Position numbers and translations under genes: made by a program. From the NCBI GenBank assembly GCA_013398015.1, contig VZRR01012752.1, positions 2,466,427-2,530,426 on the forward strand: 64,000 bases of DNA, read 5' to 3'. Of the stretch, positions 39,557 through 51,030 are shown piece by piece (within the stretch, counting starts at the first letter, position 1; every line of letters begins with the position of its first letter). The DNA is from Oreocharis arfaki (taxonomy: Eukaryota > Chordata > Aves > Passeriformes > Paramythiidae). Under the pieces are notes generated by a model. The model saw only the letters and a list, made by a program, of their open reading frames with translations. It searched no databases and was not told where the DNA came from.

Positions 39557-42500
39557 TATCATCTCCAATGCCTTTGACTCGTCAGTATGAGAGGAATTGC
39601 AGGAGAAGCAGGTCTGAAGTGTTTCCACTGGAGGAGAGGGAAGCAGGCTCGTGTCACTGCTGGGCTGCAGTCAGGCCCTTGGGGTTTGTGCCTCACTGCC
39701 GGCTCAGCTCCATCTCTGAAGCAGCACCTATACTGCACAATGCAACTTGTTCAGTTTAAACAATCTCAAGAGACAAGGACTTTGATGTCAAGGAAAAGAA
39801 AAAATTTTGTGAGTTGCCTGCTTTAGGTGAATGTGACTTCGTGGCGGTCTTGGAGCCCCACAGGCTTGGCTTTGATTAAAAATAGTCATGTGCAGCAATT
39901 CACAGGCTAATATGTGATTTCTGGATACTGTGATATTGCCCCATGCAAATGGTCTGTTTCCTAGATTTATGTATTTTTTAAATAGAATACGTCATACATA
40001 GCTTTTAAAGTTATCTGACAAATTTATCTTGATAACACTAAAGTTTTGTTCAGTGTGAGATTGTAATAATAAACTGTAATTTCCTAAATTATATTTGATA
40101 CATTTTTAATTTAAAAGGCCATAATATTTCAATATCAACATTTCAACTACTGCTAGAAGACCTAAGCTTTTGGAATTGATTTCTGTTGATCTCAGACAAG
40201 CGAAACCTATAGGCAGAGCAGTCAAATAACTGAACACTAAAACATCCTATTTCTTCAAAGCTTGCCTTTTGATCCTCGCATTGCCACTGAGACTCTGAAT
40301 GCCTCATTCATTGCAGTGTTTTCCTATGACAGCTGGACTGCATGCTGTTATTCTTTTAATTGTAAAGCATCTCTTTTTCTGAGGCAAAATGGATCTGATG
40401 GTGAATGGCTGCCCTGACAGGCACTTAGAGGCTGCACATACAGAGCTTCTGCTAGCATTTTCTATTCTTACATTTCTAGAAAGAATCAAGCCCACACTTG
40501 ATTTGTTTTTTCCTTGAAAGACACATTATTTCTCTGCGGAAGCCAGCATTCCAAATGCTTAACCAAAAGGTGGCTTGTCGTCGTAACCTGAAGCAGTATG
40601 TGTAGAAATGCCCGCTCGATCTAGCACAGTCGTTTTCACTGAGGGAAATACCAGGTTGGATAATTATTATTAATTCTATTGCTTTTTGTTTTCAATGTCT
40701 TTAATATGTGCCCTTTCCTTTCCAGCACTAACACAGGATTTATTTGTCATGTAACATTCCTTTGATGTAGCTGAACCTTTGCTGGAGTCCCCGCTGTGCA
40801 CCAAGACCTAATTGACCTCGATACTTGTTGTGAATGGCTCCAGAGCTGCTCAGCCTTGAGAGCAGGAGCCGACCTGCAGCACTGTCACTCTGAAAATTCC
40901 TGCCAACGTATGACACCGATTGCCCTTTCTGAGGCAAAAATTTTTATTGGAATGGGAGTGAAGTTTAAACTGGGTTCTAACTCAAGGGAAATTGTATTGC
41001 TTGAGTTTCACCATCCTGCTGATGTGGTGTTCTCCACATCTTGCATGTTTGTCTGCTGGGGGGTGGGTATCAAACAGAAGTGAGATTATCTAGTTATTTG
41101 TTTTAATAATATATGTTTGTTACCAGGAAGAAGTAGACAAATACTAGTTGACCAAGTGTCTTTCACCCAGATGTTGATTCAACACTCCAGGTTGCTTTGC
41201 CACTGACCAGGTGGTAGCCCTTCATCGAGAAAAGAAGATAATTTTGTTGTTTATTGCCAGCCTGCCAGACGTCTGTTGTTTCAACATTTCTAAATTCTGC
41301 TGTGTTTTTAAAACATGTCAGTGTGGTAGGGATTCTTTAAAGTTAGTACAATGTCAGAGATTATAAAGGTAGTACAACCACACACAGCACAACAGAAGAT
41401 AAATGATGTATTCCTGTGGTGCAAACCACCGGCTTCCAGCGTGTCAGAGCCAGTCCCTGTCCTCATACTCTGTATTCATTAGCACCTCAAGGGATACTTA
41501 TTCACCTTATCTGTTCTGTTCTAGTGATGCACCATTTTTCAAGTGGAAGAGAGGTGCGTGCAAGTGATAAAAGAGATGGCTCACATCTTGAGAGTAGGAG
41601 GCCAGATAATGATACATGTGTGGGCAAAGGAGCAAAAATGGGGAAGATTTGAAAAGCAAGACAACTTTGTTCCTTAGAAATGTTCACCTCCTTCCTGCTC
41701 CTCAGGTGAGCCTTGCTCACACGGAGTACAAAAATCAATTCTTCACAAGGACAAAGAGCTGGCTTTGAAGCAGCCCTGTCATAAGTTGGATGGGACTTCA
41801 GAGCTATGCAGGACAGCAAGGAGCTCATCCTGCAGAGGGGAGAAAAAAGCGCTGTGCACAGTGTCAGAGAAATCTCTGAGATGGTCTCTGTTCTCAAGAT
41901 CATTTGACTCAGTATTAGATTTGAGCAATTAATGGCACCAAGAAGGGCTCGTTAGTTACAGCAATTACAGTGTTGAGCTGAATGAATTAAAAAGGGGGGG
42001 AAAGTTAAAAAAACCCAGAAAGCACAGCTTTTTCAAATGTGCTTCGCACTTTTCCTACATGGCAAACTGAGTTTTTAAAATATGACAACTTTTGTAGTGG
42101 CTGTTAAACCCATGCTGCCCATGCGACCATGCTGCTCAAAGCGACTTTCAGAAGTTGCTGTTCAGAATTAGGGCAAACAACTGCACAGCTCCCTATGGCT
42201 GCAGGTGGTCATCGTGGCTGCAGCAGAGTGTATTTACCTGACCTGATTTCATGTCAGAAAGAATTAGCTGTCAGACAACAACTTAAAATAGACCATCACC
42301 CAAACCAAGGAGCTTTCTAGCTAACCTCAGAGCAAAAGCAGAATAGGCTCTTCAATGCAGAAAAAAATCAGGGAGAGTGCCCTGACCATGCACAGCCAAC
42401 AGCAGACAGGTCCTGGTGGGGCCTAAACAAGGTACTGCCACATTTCTAAACATAAGAAACTGGCCAAGCTGATAGAGCATCATATTCCTGATCTAGGCAT

Positions 42501-44035
42501 TATGCATTTGTACTTTGACCACACCAACTGAGGCGTGATCACAGAACAGACGAAAGCGTGGAAGTTCTAGGGAAAAATTCCCTTATTGAAGTGCACAGGG
42601 AATACTTAGAGGTTTTCTTTCTTTTGAAAGCTCAGTGCCTTTGAAAATCTTTCCTGAAATTTTTATAGCCTTGGGTTTGTTTTGAGGAGAAGGGCATGTA
42701 TAAGGAAGAGACTGCTTTGAAACTTTCAGGTTCTGTGACTTTGTTTTCTTTGATTTTGTTCCTAAAATACACCTTTATTGAAATCTTTTCCTAGAGTTAT
42801 TATTTCAGGCTGAGCACACTTTAGCACACTGATCCCTTTTCATAAACAGCTGCCAGCTGTGTTTTGTTGCTTGAAAATAGATAAAATACAGTTGGAAGGT
42901 GATTGCTGTATTATTTTTTATGTGTGCATTAAAAGTCTTTGTTGTTCTTTTATTACTATATAATCATTCATGTCAACTTTTTTATTTTAAAATTTATTGT
43001 ATTCTGGCACTTGGTGTAACATAACATGGGAAGTAATTGAAAGATACACCATTTTATTACAGTTCCACTTAGCCCATATGATATTTCCAGTCATACGAGA
43101 CAGACTGGCTTTTATGACAACTACTGGGTGTACAGAGCCCTCGTGGCAGAGGCAGTACCTCATGACACTGTCACATTCCAGAGATCTTTCCACTGCCTTG
43201 TAGCAGCCACAGCCAAGGAAGCAAAGAAATATTTGCCTCCATGTATGCCACTACGTGACCCCTCAAAAACATAGCTTTAAAAGGGAGCTTCATGTTTTAA
43301 GGATTGCTCTTTCTCCCTGTCAATAAAACTAGAAGTCAGAAGGGTTAAGTAACTCATTTAAATCTGTATGGTGAATGGGCACGGTACAGAAAAGTGTTCC
43401 ATCAACCACTAGTCAACTGAGAAAACATTTATTAGCATAATGCTTTAACTGCAGATTCACCTTTTGCAAAGAAAATCAGCTTCATTACCTGATTTTTATA
43501 GATAAAGAAACTGAAACAATTTACTGTTAAAGGTTGCAATGTAAAGTAAATATTTGGAAGCAAAACAAACAATAATGCCAAACAACACAGCTACTTTACT
43601 GATGTTTATTTATTAATGTCTCTTCATAATTTTACTTCCTGCTTTTGTTTCCATGGTTTTGTGAAGCAGCATCAGAGATCAAACTTGCTTTCTGAGAAAT
43701 AAGCCCCTGCACATTCTTTACATGCCTGTCAGCATCAGATGTATATCATGTTTTCAGACCCAGCATGAAAAAGTGCAGTAATGTCTGGTTCTTAATGCAT
43801 CTTTAATTCAATTTGGATATAATATCTGTAATAACATTTCCTTTACTTCCTTCCATGGTACCATCATAGTACATCTTGTATTCTCAGGTGGAAGAGCTAG
43901 ATAGGCTAATCAGTGTCCTCCATCTGTAATGATTGCCTCCGCAATGCTCCTCTTTTCCCCCTCAATGTTAGCATCATTGTGCAAGTGAAGAAAATAATTT
44001 TTGGCCACAAAATGTTGCTGCCATTCAGCTCTGAT
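39557..44035. other. Intergenic, no gene recognised
   Basis: Unique sequence. No exon or repeat family that I can support. Confidence 0.5.
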
Positions 44036-44150
44036 GACACCATTCCCTTCATTTCATACAAGGATAATCCAGTCCAACCCTTAAATGAGTGGCCCATACA
44101 GGGGTTGAACAACCTCAGCATTATCAACACCTTTCTCTAACAGCATCTCC
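44036..44150 (-). repeat. tRNA-Ile-derived SINE with CR1-like tail (TguSINE1-like)
   Basis: Read on the minus strand, GTTAGAGAAAGGTGTTGATA, ATGCTGAGGTTGTTCAACCC and CTGTATGGGCCA follow the 3' two thirds of tRNA-Ile(AAU). The anticodon-loop region, B box and acceptor end are all recognisable. This is followed by AGGGTTGGACTGGATTATCC, a CR1-type tail. This head-plus-tail design is that of avian TguSINE1. The A-box end is decayed, so it is a repeat and not a functional tRNA gene. Confidence 0.7.
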
Positions 44151-46974
44151 CTATTTTTCAGTGCATCTTCAGGTTGCTCTTGCAGCTCTGAGCCCTGCCA
44201 TCATGTCTGCTCCCCCAGTGGCTGTTTACCCATACAGTGCACAAGAAAAATGCCTCTGATGGAAGCTGCCTGTCCTTGCCCTCAAGCACACCTTATGCTT
44301 CGTTTTTCCTGGAACAGCACAGGTATTTTAACTGAACCTGACTACTCCAGTTGGAAGGTTTTAGCCTGTTGCAGCATCTCCTAAGAGAAAGGAGCTCATA
44401 ATCTCTAGTTCCTCCCTCAGGTACAAAGAGTCACCACTAAATTTCTCCTAATGCTGATACCCCGGTCTACCTGCTTCACGCCAGCTGTTTCCAAGCAAGA
44501 TCCATGTCACAGGGACAATACTAGCCTAGTTGGAAGGAATTTTAGTCTCTGGACAACTGTTAGAGGCTCTAAAAGCAACTCTCACTTCAAACAAGGAGTT
44601 AATGTCTTTGTTTTGAATGAAATGAACTGCAAAAGGCCACTTCTTCTGTGGGGAAGCTCTGCCTAAGGTATGGGTTAGACCTGCTTCCATGGCTTGTGTG
44701 GAAGGGATGGCTTGCATTCACAGTGGCTGCCTCTGGGGTTCTTGGGATCAGACTAAATTCAGACTCTTGCAAAAGAAACTGCTCCCAGACACGTCCCTCA
44801 AAGTGGAAGAAAAGTAAAAATACGTATTTGTTTGAAAAGATCATGTATTAATAAATCCTCACATTTATGCATGTCAGAAATGTTATAAAGCCATAAGCTG
44901 TATTGAAATTCTTGTTTTGATTAGGATGCCAGTAGCAAAACCAGGAATGAGTGCATTCCTTCATTTCTACCACACAGCCTGCTTTTGCAGTCCACAGGGT
45001 AGGCACTACCTTGTGCCAAGGGATATAGGAGGGAAATGCTCTGCACTCCTGAGCAGCACTGGATCCCAGTCTTTTTCCTCTTACGCTCTCTGCTGTACTG
45101 AGCTGGATTCTAGAATAGACAGGTACAATCTTTCTAGCTTCATTTAGCCAGAAAGTCAGTAGTTCTGTACATAAGTCTAGTTTTGTGCTCCGTTATTGCC
45201 TGTGGAGTTAATGGCAAGGAATAGTTCCTTTAGAGGATGAACTATGGAATACACCTTAGCAAGCTCGTGTTCAGCACCTGCTCCTCTCTTTCCACTGCTC
45301 GTGGAAGAAGCTTGGAGAGGAGTTCAGCCTTAAACTCTCAGACAGATTCATCATCCCCTTCACCTTTTCACCAGGCAGTGCTGACTACATATTGTAGAAA
45401 CTGTGTGGGAAAACCCACCATTAAGTAAGGAGAAAGGTTGCTGCTTTTTTTCCTTTTTTCTGCTTTACTTTACAGCATCCACCACTCTGAATTTATGGTC
45501 ATTTGAGGCCATACCTGTTCAAGGGACACTTTCAGAAAAGCTTCCAATGTATGATACCAACTCTGACCTATCAATGATTATCTCCTTTACTGATATTAAT
45601 ATAAATAAAACCAATGTCTGATCTGCAGGTCACAAACAATTCCCCAACGTTGGAGATTTCTGTTTTCTCCACAGAGAAAACTGTTCTTAATTTCTTTTGT
45701 GGAGGTCTGGGAAATTGTCCACAGCTCTTGCTTTTGTCCCAGGATCATCAGCACAGTGTGAGGTCCTCTGTTCTGTGCTTGCCACGTTAAGCACTGTCAC
45801 ACTGAGTCCCACCCAGCCCATGCAAAGGTGGCACAGGAGCAGCAGCCAGGGCTGCTCACATCACTGAGACACTGTGAGCACAGCAATGTTTATCCTCCTT
45901 TGGCATAAACAGGTTTGATGACTCTGAATCTATCATAAAAGATGTTTGCCCGCTGGGTAAATGTCTTTCTTCTAATTGTCTGCTAATTGGCAAACAGCTA
46001 ACCCCACTTATTATCAAAATTCTTCCTCCAGAGAAAACTCAGCCAAGAGTTTCATAAATGCTTTTCCCTCATCCTTTTTAATTTTAAAAATTGTTCCAAG
46101 TATCATTTGGTAGCTATCACCTAAGGAGGCATTCCCTTTGAGTTAATCAGCTCCTGCAATGTTATCTGTGATCTATCTGAAAGTGCCTTAGCCAGCATCT
46201 TGCTTTCTGTCTTAATTAGCAATTACTGGCCTAAAATAGTCACTTACCATGGACATTTGTACTGACCTCTCAAATTAGGATCATCCACAAAATTAAAACT
46301 GGAAGAAGCCTATTTGGTCACTTACTCTATCCTCAGAAGTGCATTTATTATTCACGGTGTGTGGCAAGGAATATAACTGTAGGGTATGATTGAGAACACT
46401 GCAGGTAACTCGTCTTTGAAATGTAAATACAATTAATGAGTATACCTGTCTTCCCCCAGGATCTGTCCTTGCCTGCTTTGTCATTCTGATTCTTCTTTCT
46501 TCTCTTTGATGGGGCTCCCTATTTTCTCTTCTTCCTTCTCACTCACAACTCAAATAACATCTTGCAGAAGGATTGTGAGTGGTAAAAAGCACAGGAAATA
46601 TTCCATGGATTTCTCAAAACACGTGCTTTACTAGCATGTCTTTCATATCTCATTGTGACCAGGAATGAGCTAAGTGTTGCCTTTATAATTTGGCACAGCA
46701 AATCATTTGACATGAACATACTGTCACAAGTTTAAAAAAAGAACACCAGCTTGCTTGCAGTGAAAGCCCACATTGGCAACAATTAGCTATAGTGAAACTG
46801 TGCCATCCACTAGCTGTCACAGACTGCCAGCTAAAAGCATCACATTTCATACAGCAAAGTACATTGTCCCAGGGAAAACCAAGAAAAATCATTTGGGGAC
46901 ACAGCAGGTCAATCAAGAGAGAGAGCAGCACAGTAGATCTCCAGCTCTCAGCCCTCAACTTCCCTCTGCCCAAA
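44151..46974. other. Intergenic, no gene recognised
   Basis: Unique sequence with short scattered open frames only. Confidence 0.5.
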
Positions 46975-47103
46975 AGACCAACACCTACTCAGTGTCTAGG
47001 GACAGAACTGGAGATAGCTACAANGGCTTGCAAAGAGGTTAAAACATACAAGAAAGACAAACACCTACTCAGTGTCTGAGGACAGAACTGGAGATAGCTA
47101 CAA
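46975..47103. repeat. 80-bp-spaced direct duplication around an N
   Basis: A block of about 49 bp starting near ACACCTACTCAGTGTCT (46981) recurs at 47061 with period 80. Copies differ at a few bases (CTAGGG versus CTGAGG). An undetermined base at 47024 sits immediately after the first copy. Confidence 0.85.
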
Positions 47104-48183
47104 GAAGGTGCCAGGAGAAACACAGACGGACCAGTGGTGTCAGGGGTGAAACTGTGTGCTTGTATTAGCTGGTGCCTCAATCCTATTTAAGAGGTGGCAA
47201 ACCCACCTCCACTGAAACACTAAAGGCTCAGATGATTGGGATGATACTTGCTAACTCCAGGATTGCTGAAACAGAGCATACAAATTCTTCCGGAAGTTCA
47301 GCACACACACTGTACACAACCATAGAAGAGAGACAACGTGTTATAGGAATGTTTAATTATTACTGGGGTCAATTTTCAGACAAGCAAAGCACCCACTGCT
47401 TTAAAAATGTTTGAAAAACAAAACAAAAAAAAAAAACAAAAGCAAAAACCTGGAGTAGGCACCAGAGGTCCTGGTCAATTTGGACAGAAAATAATTTCAA
47501 TTTTGATGACAGAGAAAATTCTGAGTCAATTTCTCAATGTGTTGAAGTTAATGGCAAACTATTTTAATCTTAGCCATTTTGTGAAATGCAATGAATTCCT
47601 GAGATGCACCTTGCATGACGTACTATTGATTAGCCTTCAGGGTGCATTCAAAAATAGCGGTTGAATTCTTTCAACAACATTCCCCACAGGAGTTAACACT
47701 TGGACTTCAGAGATGGGGAATAAAGTGTGAATGCACCCTTCACCCTTCGCACAGCTGACCTCTGCAGAGCAGAGAATGTTTCAACAGAAGTAGTTGCTGC
47801 CTTTAGTTTCTTGATCATTTTTTTTTAAACTGGTTTCGCCTCTGGCTTTCTGTGCTAGCATGAAGCTGACTTCTCTGCAACCCCTCAGACACGTTCAGTG
47901 CTTAAGCCCCACGTGGGAGGGAGCAGCTTGGAGTTTTCATTTCCAGATAGCAGGAGGTGTCGCTGGACGAAAGCAAGGGTAATCCTCTCAGCACGCAATT
48001 CAGCAGCAATTCTGAGCAGGTCTCAGAAGATGAAATCAGCTGAAGAAATGGATCATCTAAAGGCTGGTCCTGTGCTAGTCGGTGGTCAGGGGTCTATTGC
48101 ACTGCCTCCCCCACTTGATCGGTGAGGCAGGTGCGCCATGCTCAGTGTAGGCCCAGCACAGCACTGTTGCTGTGTGTGTGCAG

Positions 48184-48241
48184 GCTCAGTTGGACTCAAT
48201 CTTGGAGGTCTTTTCCAACCTAAATGATTCTGTGATTCTAT
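48184..48241 (+). repeat. CR1 LINE 3' tail
   Basis: Short CR1 end: TTGGACTCAATCTTGGAGGT, then CTTTTCCAACCTAAATGATT and CTGTGATTCTA. Confidence 0.85.
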
Positions 48242-48552
48242 TCCAGGCTGGAGAGGCAGCTGTGCCCACCCCAGGAGACGCTAGCTTGCCAGGTTAACAT
48301 TCTGTATTTTTAGTAAAAGGATTTGAACGGGAGCCCCATGAGGGAAAAAAAATGGCAGAAAACTCCTTTTTATTTCTGACAGCCACCTGCATGAGCGCAA
48401 GGGTCCCTGGTTCCTGCAGCAGAGCCCATGACTTCAGCTCTGCATCACACTGCCTCTAAGCAAGAGCGGCAACTTCCCTGAAGGGGAAGCAGCATCCAAG
48501 GCAGTGAGCCTCTAAAATGTTCCCAGAAAGCACAACACTTACTGATCATCAC

Positions 48553-48718
48553 CACAGAATCTCTCAAGGTGGAAGTGACCCTTAAGGATCATCAAATCCA
48601 ACGGCGTGCTCCCCACAGGAGGAACTAAAACTAAACCACGTGACACAGAGCAACATCCAGACACTCCTTGAACTCTTAACAGGCTTGGTGGCATGACCAC
48701 TTCCACTGAAGCCTGTTA
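48553..48718 (-). repeat. CR1 LINE 3' end fragment
   Basis: Reversed CR1: CACAGAATCTCTCAAGGTGG, GGATCATCAAATCCAACGGC, then a diverged body ending CACTTCCACTGAAGCCTGTT. It lies about 310 bp from the plus-oriented tail at 48184, so it is a separate insertion. Confidence 0.8.
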
Positions 48719-50711
48719 TGGATACTAAGTCAAAATTTCCTGAAAAATTACTAGCAAGGAAAGATGTGTGCAGACTTATGAGACACTGTGCCCATGTGTT
48801 TAAATTTGTGCTCTAGACTGTGGAAGACAAGAGGCAGGAGTAGCATCAGCAGGGAGAGATGCTGGCTCTCAGGAAGAGCGATAGCCATTTTCTCTCACAG
48901 AAATCCTGTCATTATCCCATTTTTCCATCCTTGGCTACTCTTGATTCATCCCAGGCAGAAAACGATAAAAATGAAACTTCAAGGCAAGAACAAGGCAAGA
49001 ACATCCTTTTCTTTTCATATTGGGGTTTCAGACCCCTAGAGAAAGCTGTTGAGGCCTTTTCAAAGAGCAATTTGCTCCTCTGCCCTGACAAACCTCCAAC
49101 ACAGCTCCTGCCTCTCCAAGTTCCACAGCAACACTGCCCCTGTGCATTTCACAAACCCCTACATATATTCCTCTTCTCCCGCATTAGCTTTCGGGGTTGC
49201 TTTTTTGGGAGAGGAAGTGTTTCATCAGCCTTTGAACTCACACTTACTTTATCATACACTCTAGTAATAGGGAAATCATAAAGACTGCTCAGCTTTTAAA
49301 AATCAGCAGATAAGGGTCCTGCAAGAGCAGGGCAGTTTTCATGTGTAATAATTACACCCCCTTTACAGTTGAGCCCTAGCTTGTGATGAATTTAAGTATT
49401 CCTTTCCACTATCAGTGACTAATTTAATGTTGCTCCAGGATCTTTTGACAGTGAACACATTCACAATATGACAAGTTACCAGTGCTGTGGATCTGGGTGA
49501 CAAGCATATGGAAGCAAAAAAACTCTCATCTTCAAATTCTTCAGGAGGCCAGTTGAGCATGAAGCAGGGCAGCACCATCTCACTGAGGATGAATTTGAAT
49601 GCAAGCTGTGAATTAACACCCCACATGGAACCCCCAAATCCTTGAGAACAGCAGCAGTACTTAATTAACTTTAGCTTTAAATCCTATCTAGTGGTAGCCT
49701 AAATTAGCATGGTGAAGTAATAAAGGGCACAAATTCAGTAATTTTTAGAGTACCATGGTACACAGACATAACATGTGAAAGAACTGCAGCACAGGTATTG
49801 TCGGTTTTCTATTATTATTATCATTATTATTTTTGGGAGGTTGTTTTTTCACTTTTTCTTGTTGCTTGTATTTATTTGGATTGTTTCAAACTTCAGTGGC
49901 CTCCTTCAGTCTTACAGTGTGTGTGGGATATTCCACCTTTCTGAAAGATGCCTACACCAAAGCAAAGGTCTAGCCACAGCCACTAGGCACCTAGGCAGCC
50001 ACAGACAGTGTAAAACACCAGCATTTTGGTTCAAATTTTCTACAATTTATTTCGCCATTTAAAAAATGCCACATACCAGTTTAAGAAGAAAAAGAGTATT
50101 TATTAAAAGCTGAAACTTTGCCCTTCATCAAAAAAAACCCAAAAAAACCAAAGGAACAACCTTTACCTGAAGAGCAGGTATGTAGGTTGAGGTAAACCCA
50201 AGAGTGTCAGACAACAAGTGGACTTGCTTTATAAAAGGTATAATCCTTCTAAACAAGGTGTTCCATGTGATTTACAAGCAACACAGAAGTGTTGCTCACC
50301 CACAATTTCAATGCAAATGCTTACAAAGAAAAAAGAAACCAACAAAAAACATTTGGTGTGAGCACACCACAGAAAACAGTGAGGCTAAAAAAAAGAAGCC
50401 AGACAAACACTAAGATGTAGAGCAGCAGGCAGAACATACAGGTTCAAGGTGGAACTCAGCAGAACATGGGAAAAAAAAATCCTTTTCTTACAGCCTTGTC
50501 CCTCTGTGATTAACAAACAAAAACCAAGCATGCAGCATCTGTGTCTTCTCTTCTTGTCAGCTTACAAATACTGTAAAGCAGCTCTGATCTTACACATCTT
50601 CCAAGGCAATGTGTTATCTGTTTGAAAGGCCAACGCACTTTGTATGGACCTAAAGATGGATTTATGGCTGCCAAACAATCCATCTGGTTTCTAAAGCTGA
50701 ACAAATAATGT

Positions 50712-50717
50712 TTTATT
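50712..50717 (-). terminator. Candidate RFC3 polyadenylation signal
   Basis: AATAAA on the minus strand (TTTATT as printed) lies about 130 nt past the RFC3 stop. Another lies at 50098-50103. The nearer one is the simpler choice given the short 3' UTR of RFC3 in other species. No transcript evidence is available. Confidence 0.5.
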
Positions 50718-50847
50718 AAATAGTAAAATAAAAACATTTGACAACTAGAGCCACATGTAATCAAGCAATGACAAGTAGACATTTGCAACATCACTGGTAT
50801 CTTGATGCAGCGTTCTGTGTATGACTTTGGGCATCAGAGCTAGAACA

Positions 50848-51030
50848 TCATGTCATCTGCCCATCCTCCATGAACTTCTTGTAAATTGCCATAAACTTTG
50901 CAACAAATGCTTCCAGATGATAAATGGCTTTGCTGCCCAGCTGCAAGCGGTGTTCGTAGAAGGCCGCCATCTGTGCAACTTCTCCTTTCAGCTGCCCATC
51001 ACAATTATTTAGGAGTTCTGTCAGCAGACC
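50848..51030 (-). CDS. RFC3: RFC3 coding exon 9 with apparent terminal frameshift
   Basis: The 183-nt coding part follows acceptor TTTAG and begins GLLTELLNNCDGQLKGEVAQ. It matches the family through IYKKFMEDG, then reads QMT and stops at TGA (50850-50848). In the +1 frame the same bases encode DDMMF and a TAG at 50842-50840, which matches the normal vertebrate ending. One base therefore seems to be missing next to the GGG Gly codon. Either the tail is changed in this animal or the base was lost in sequencing or assembly. Confidence 0.93.
   Translation of the reverse strand, partial: GLLTELLNNCDGQLKGEVAQMAAFYEHRLQLGSKAIYHLEAFVAKFMAIYKKFMEDGQMT

Larger units (their letters stand above)
47104..50711. 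other. RFC3 3' flank with CR1 fragments
   Basis: It holds CR1 fragments at 48184 and 48553, an A-rich tract at about 47407-47448 and an ATT-rich tract at 49810-49833. No gene other than a possible extended RFC3 3' UTR at the right end. Confidence 0.55.

Noticed and set aside
44089..44150. Possible tRNA-Ile gene
   Set aside because: The acceptor stem is unpaired, the A box is decayed and a CR1-type tail follows. It is a SINE, not a tRNA gene.
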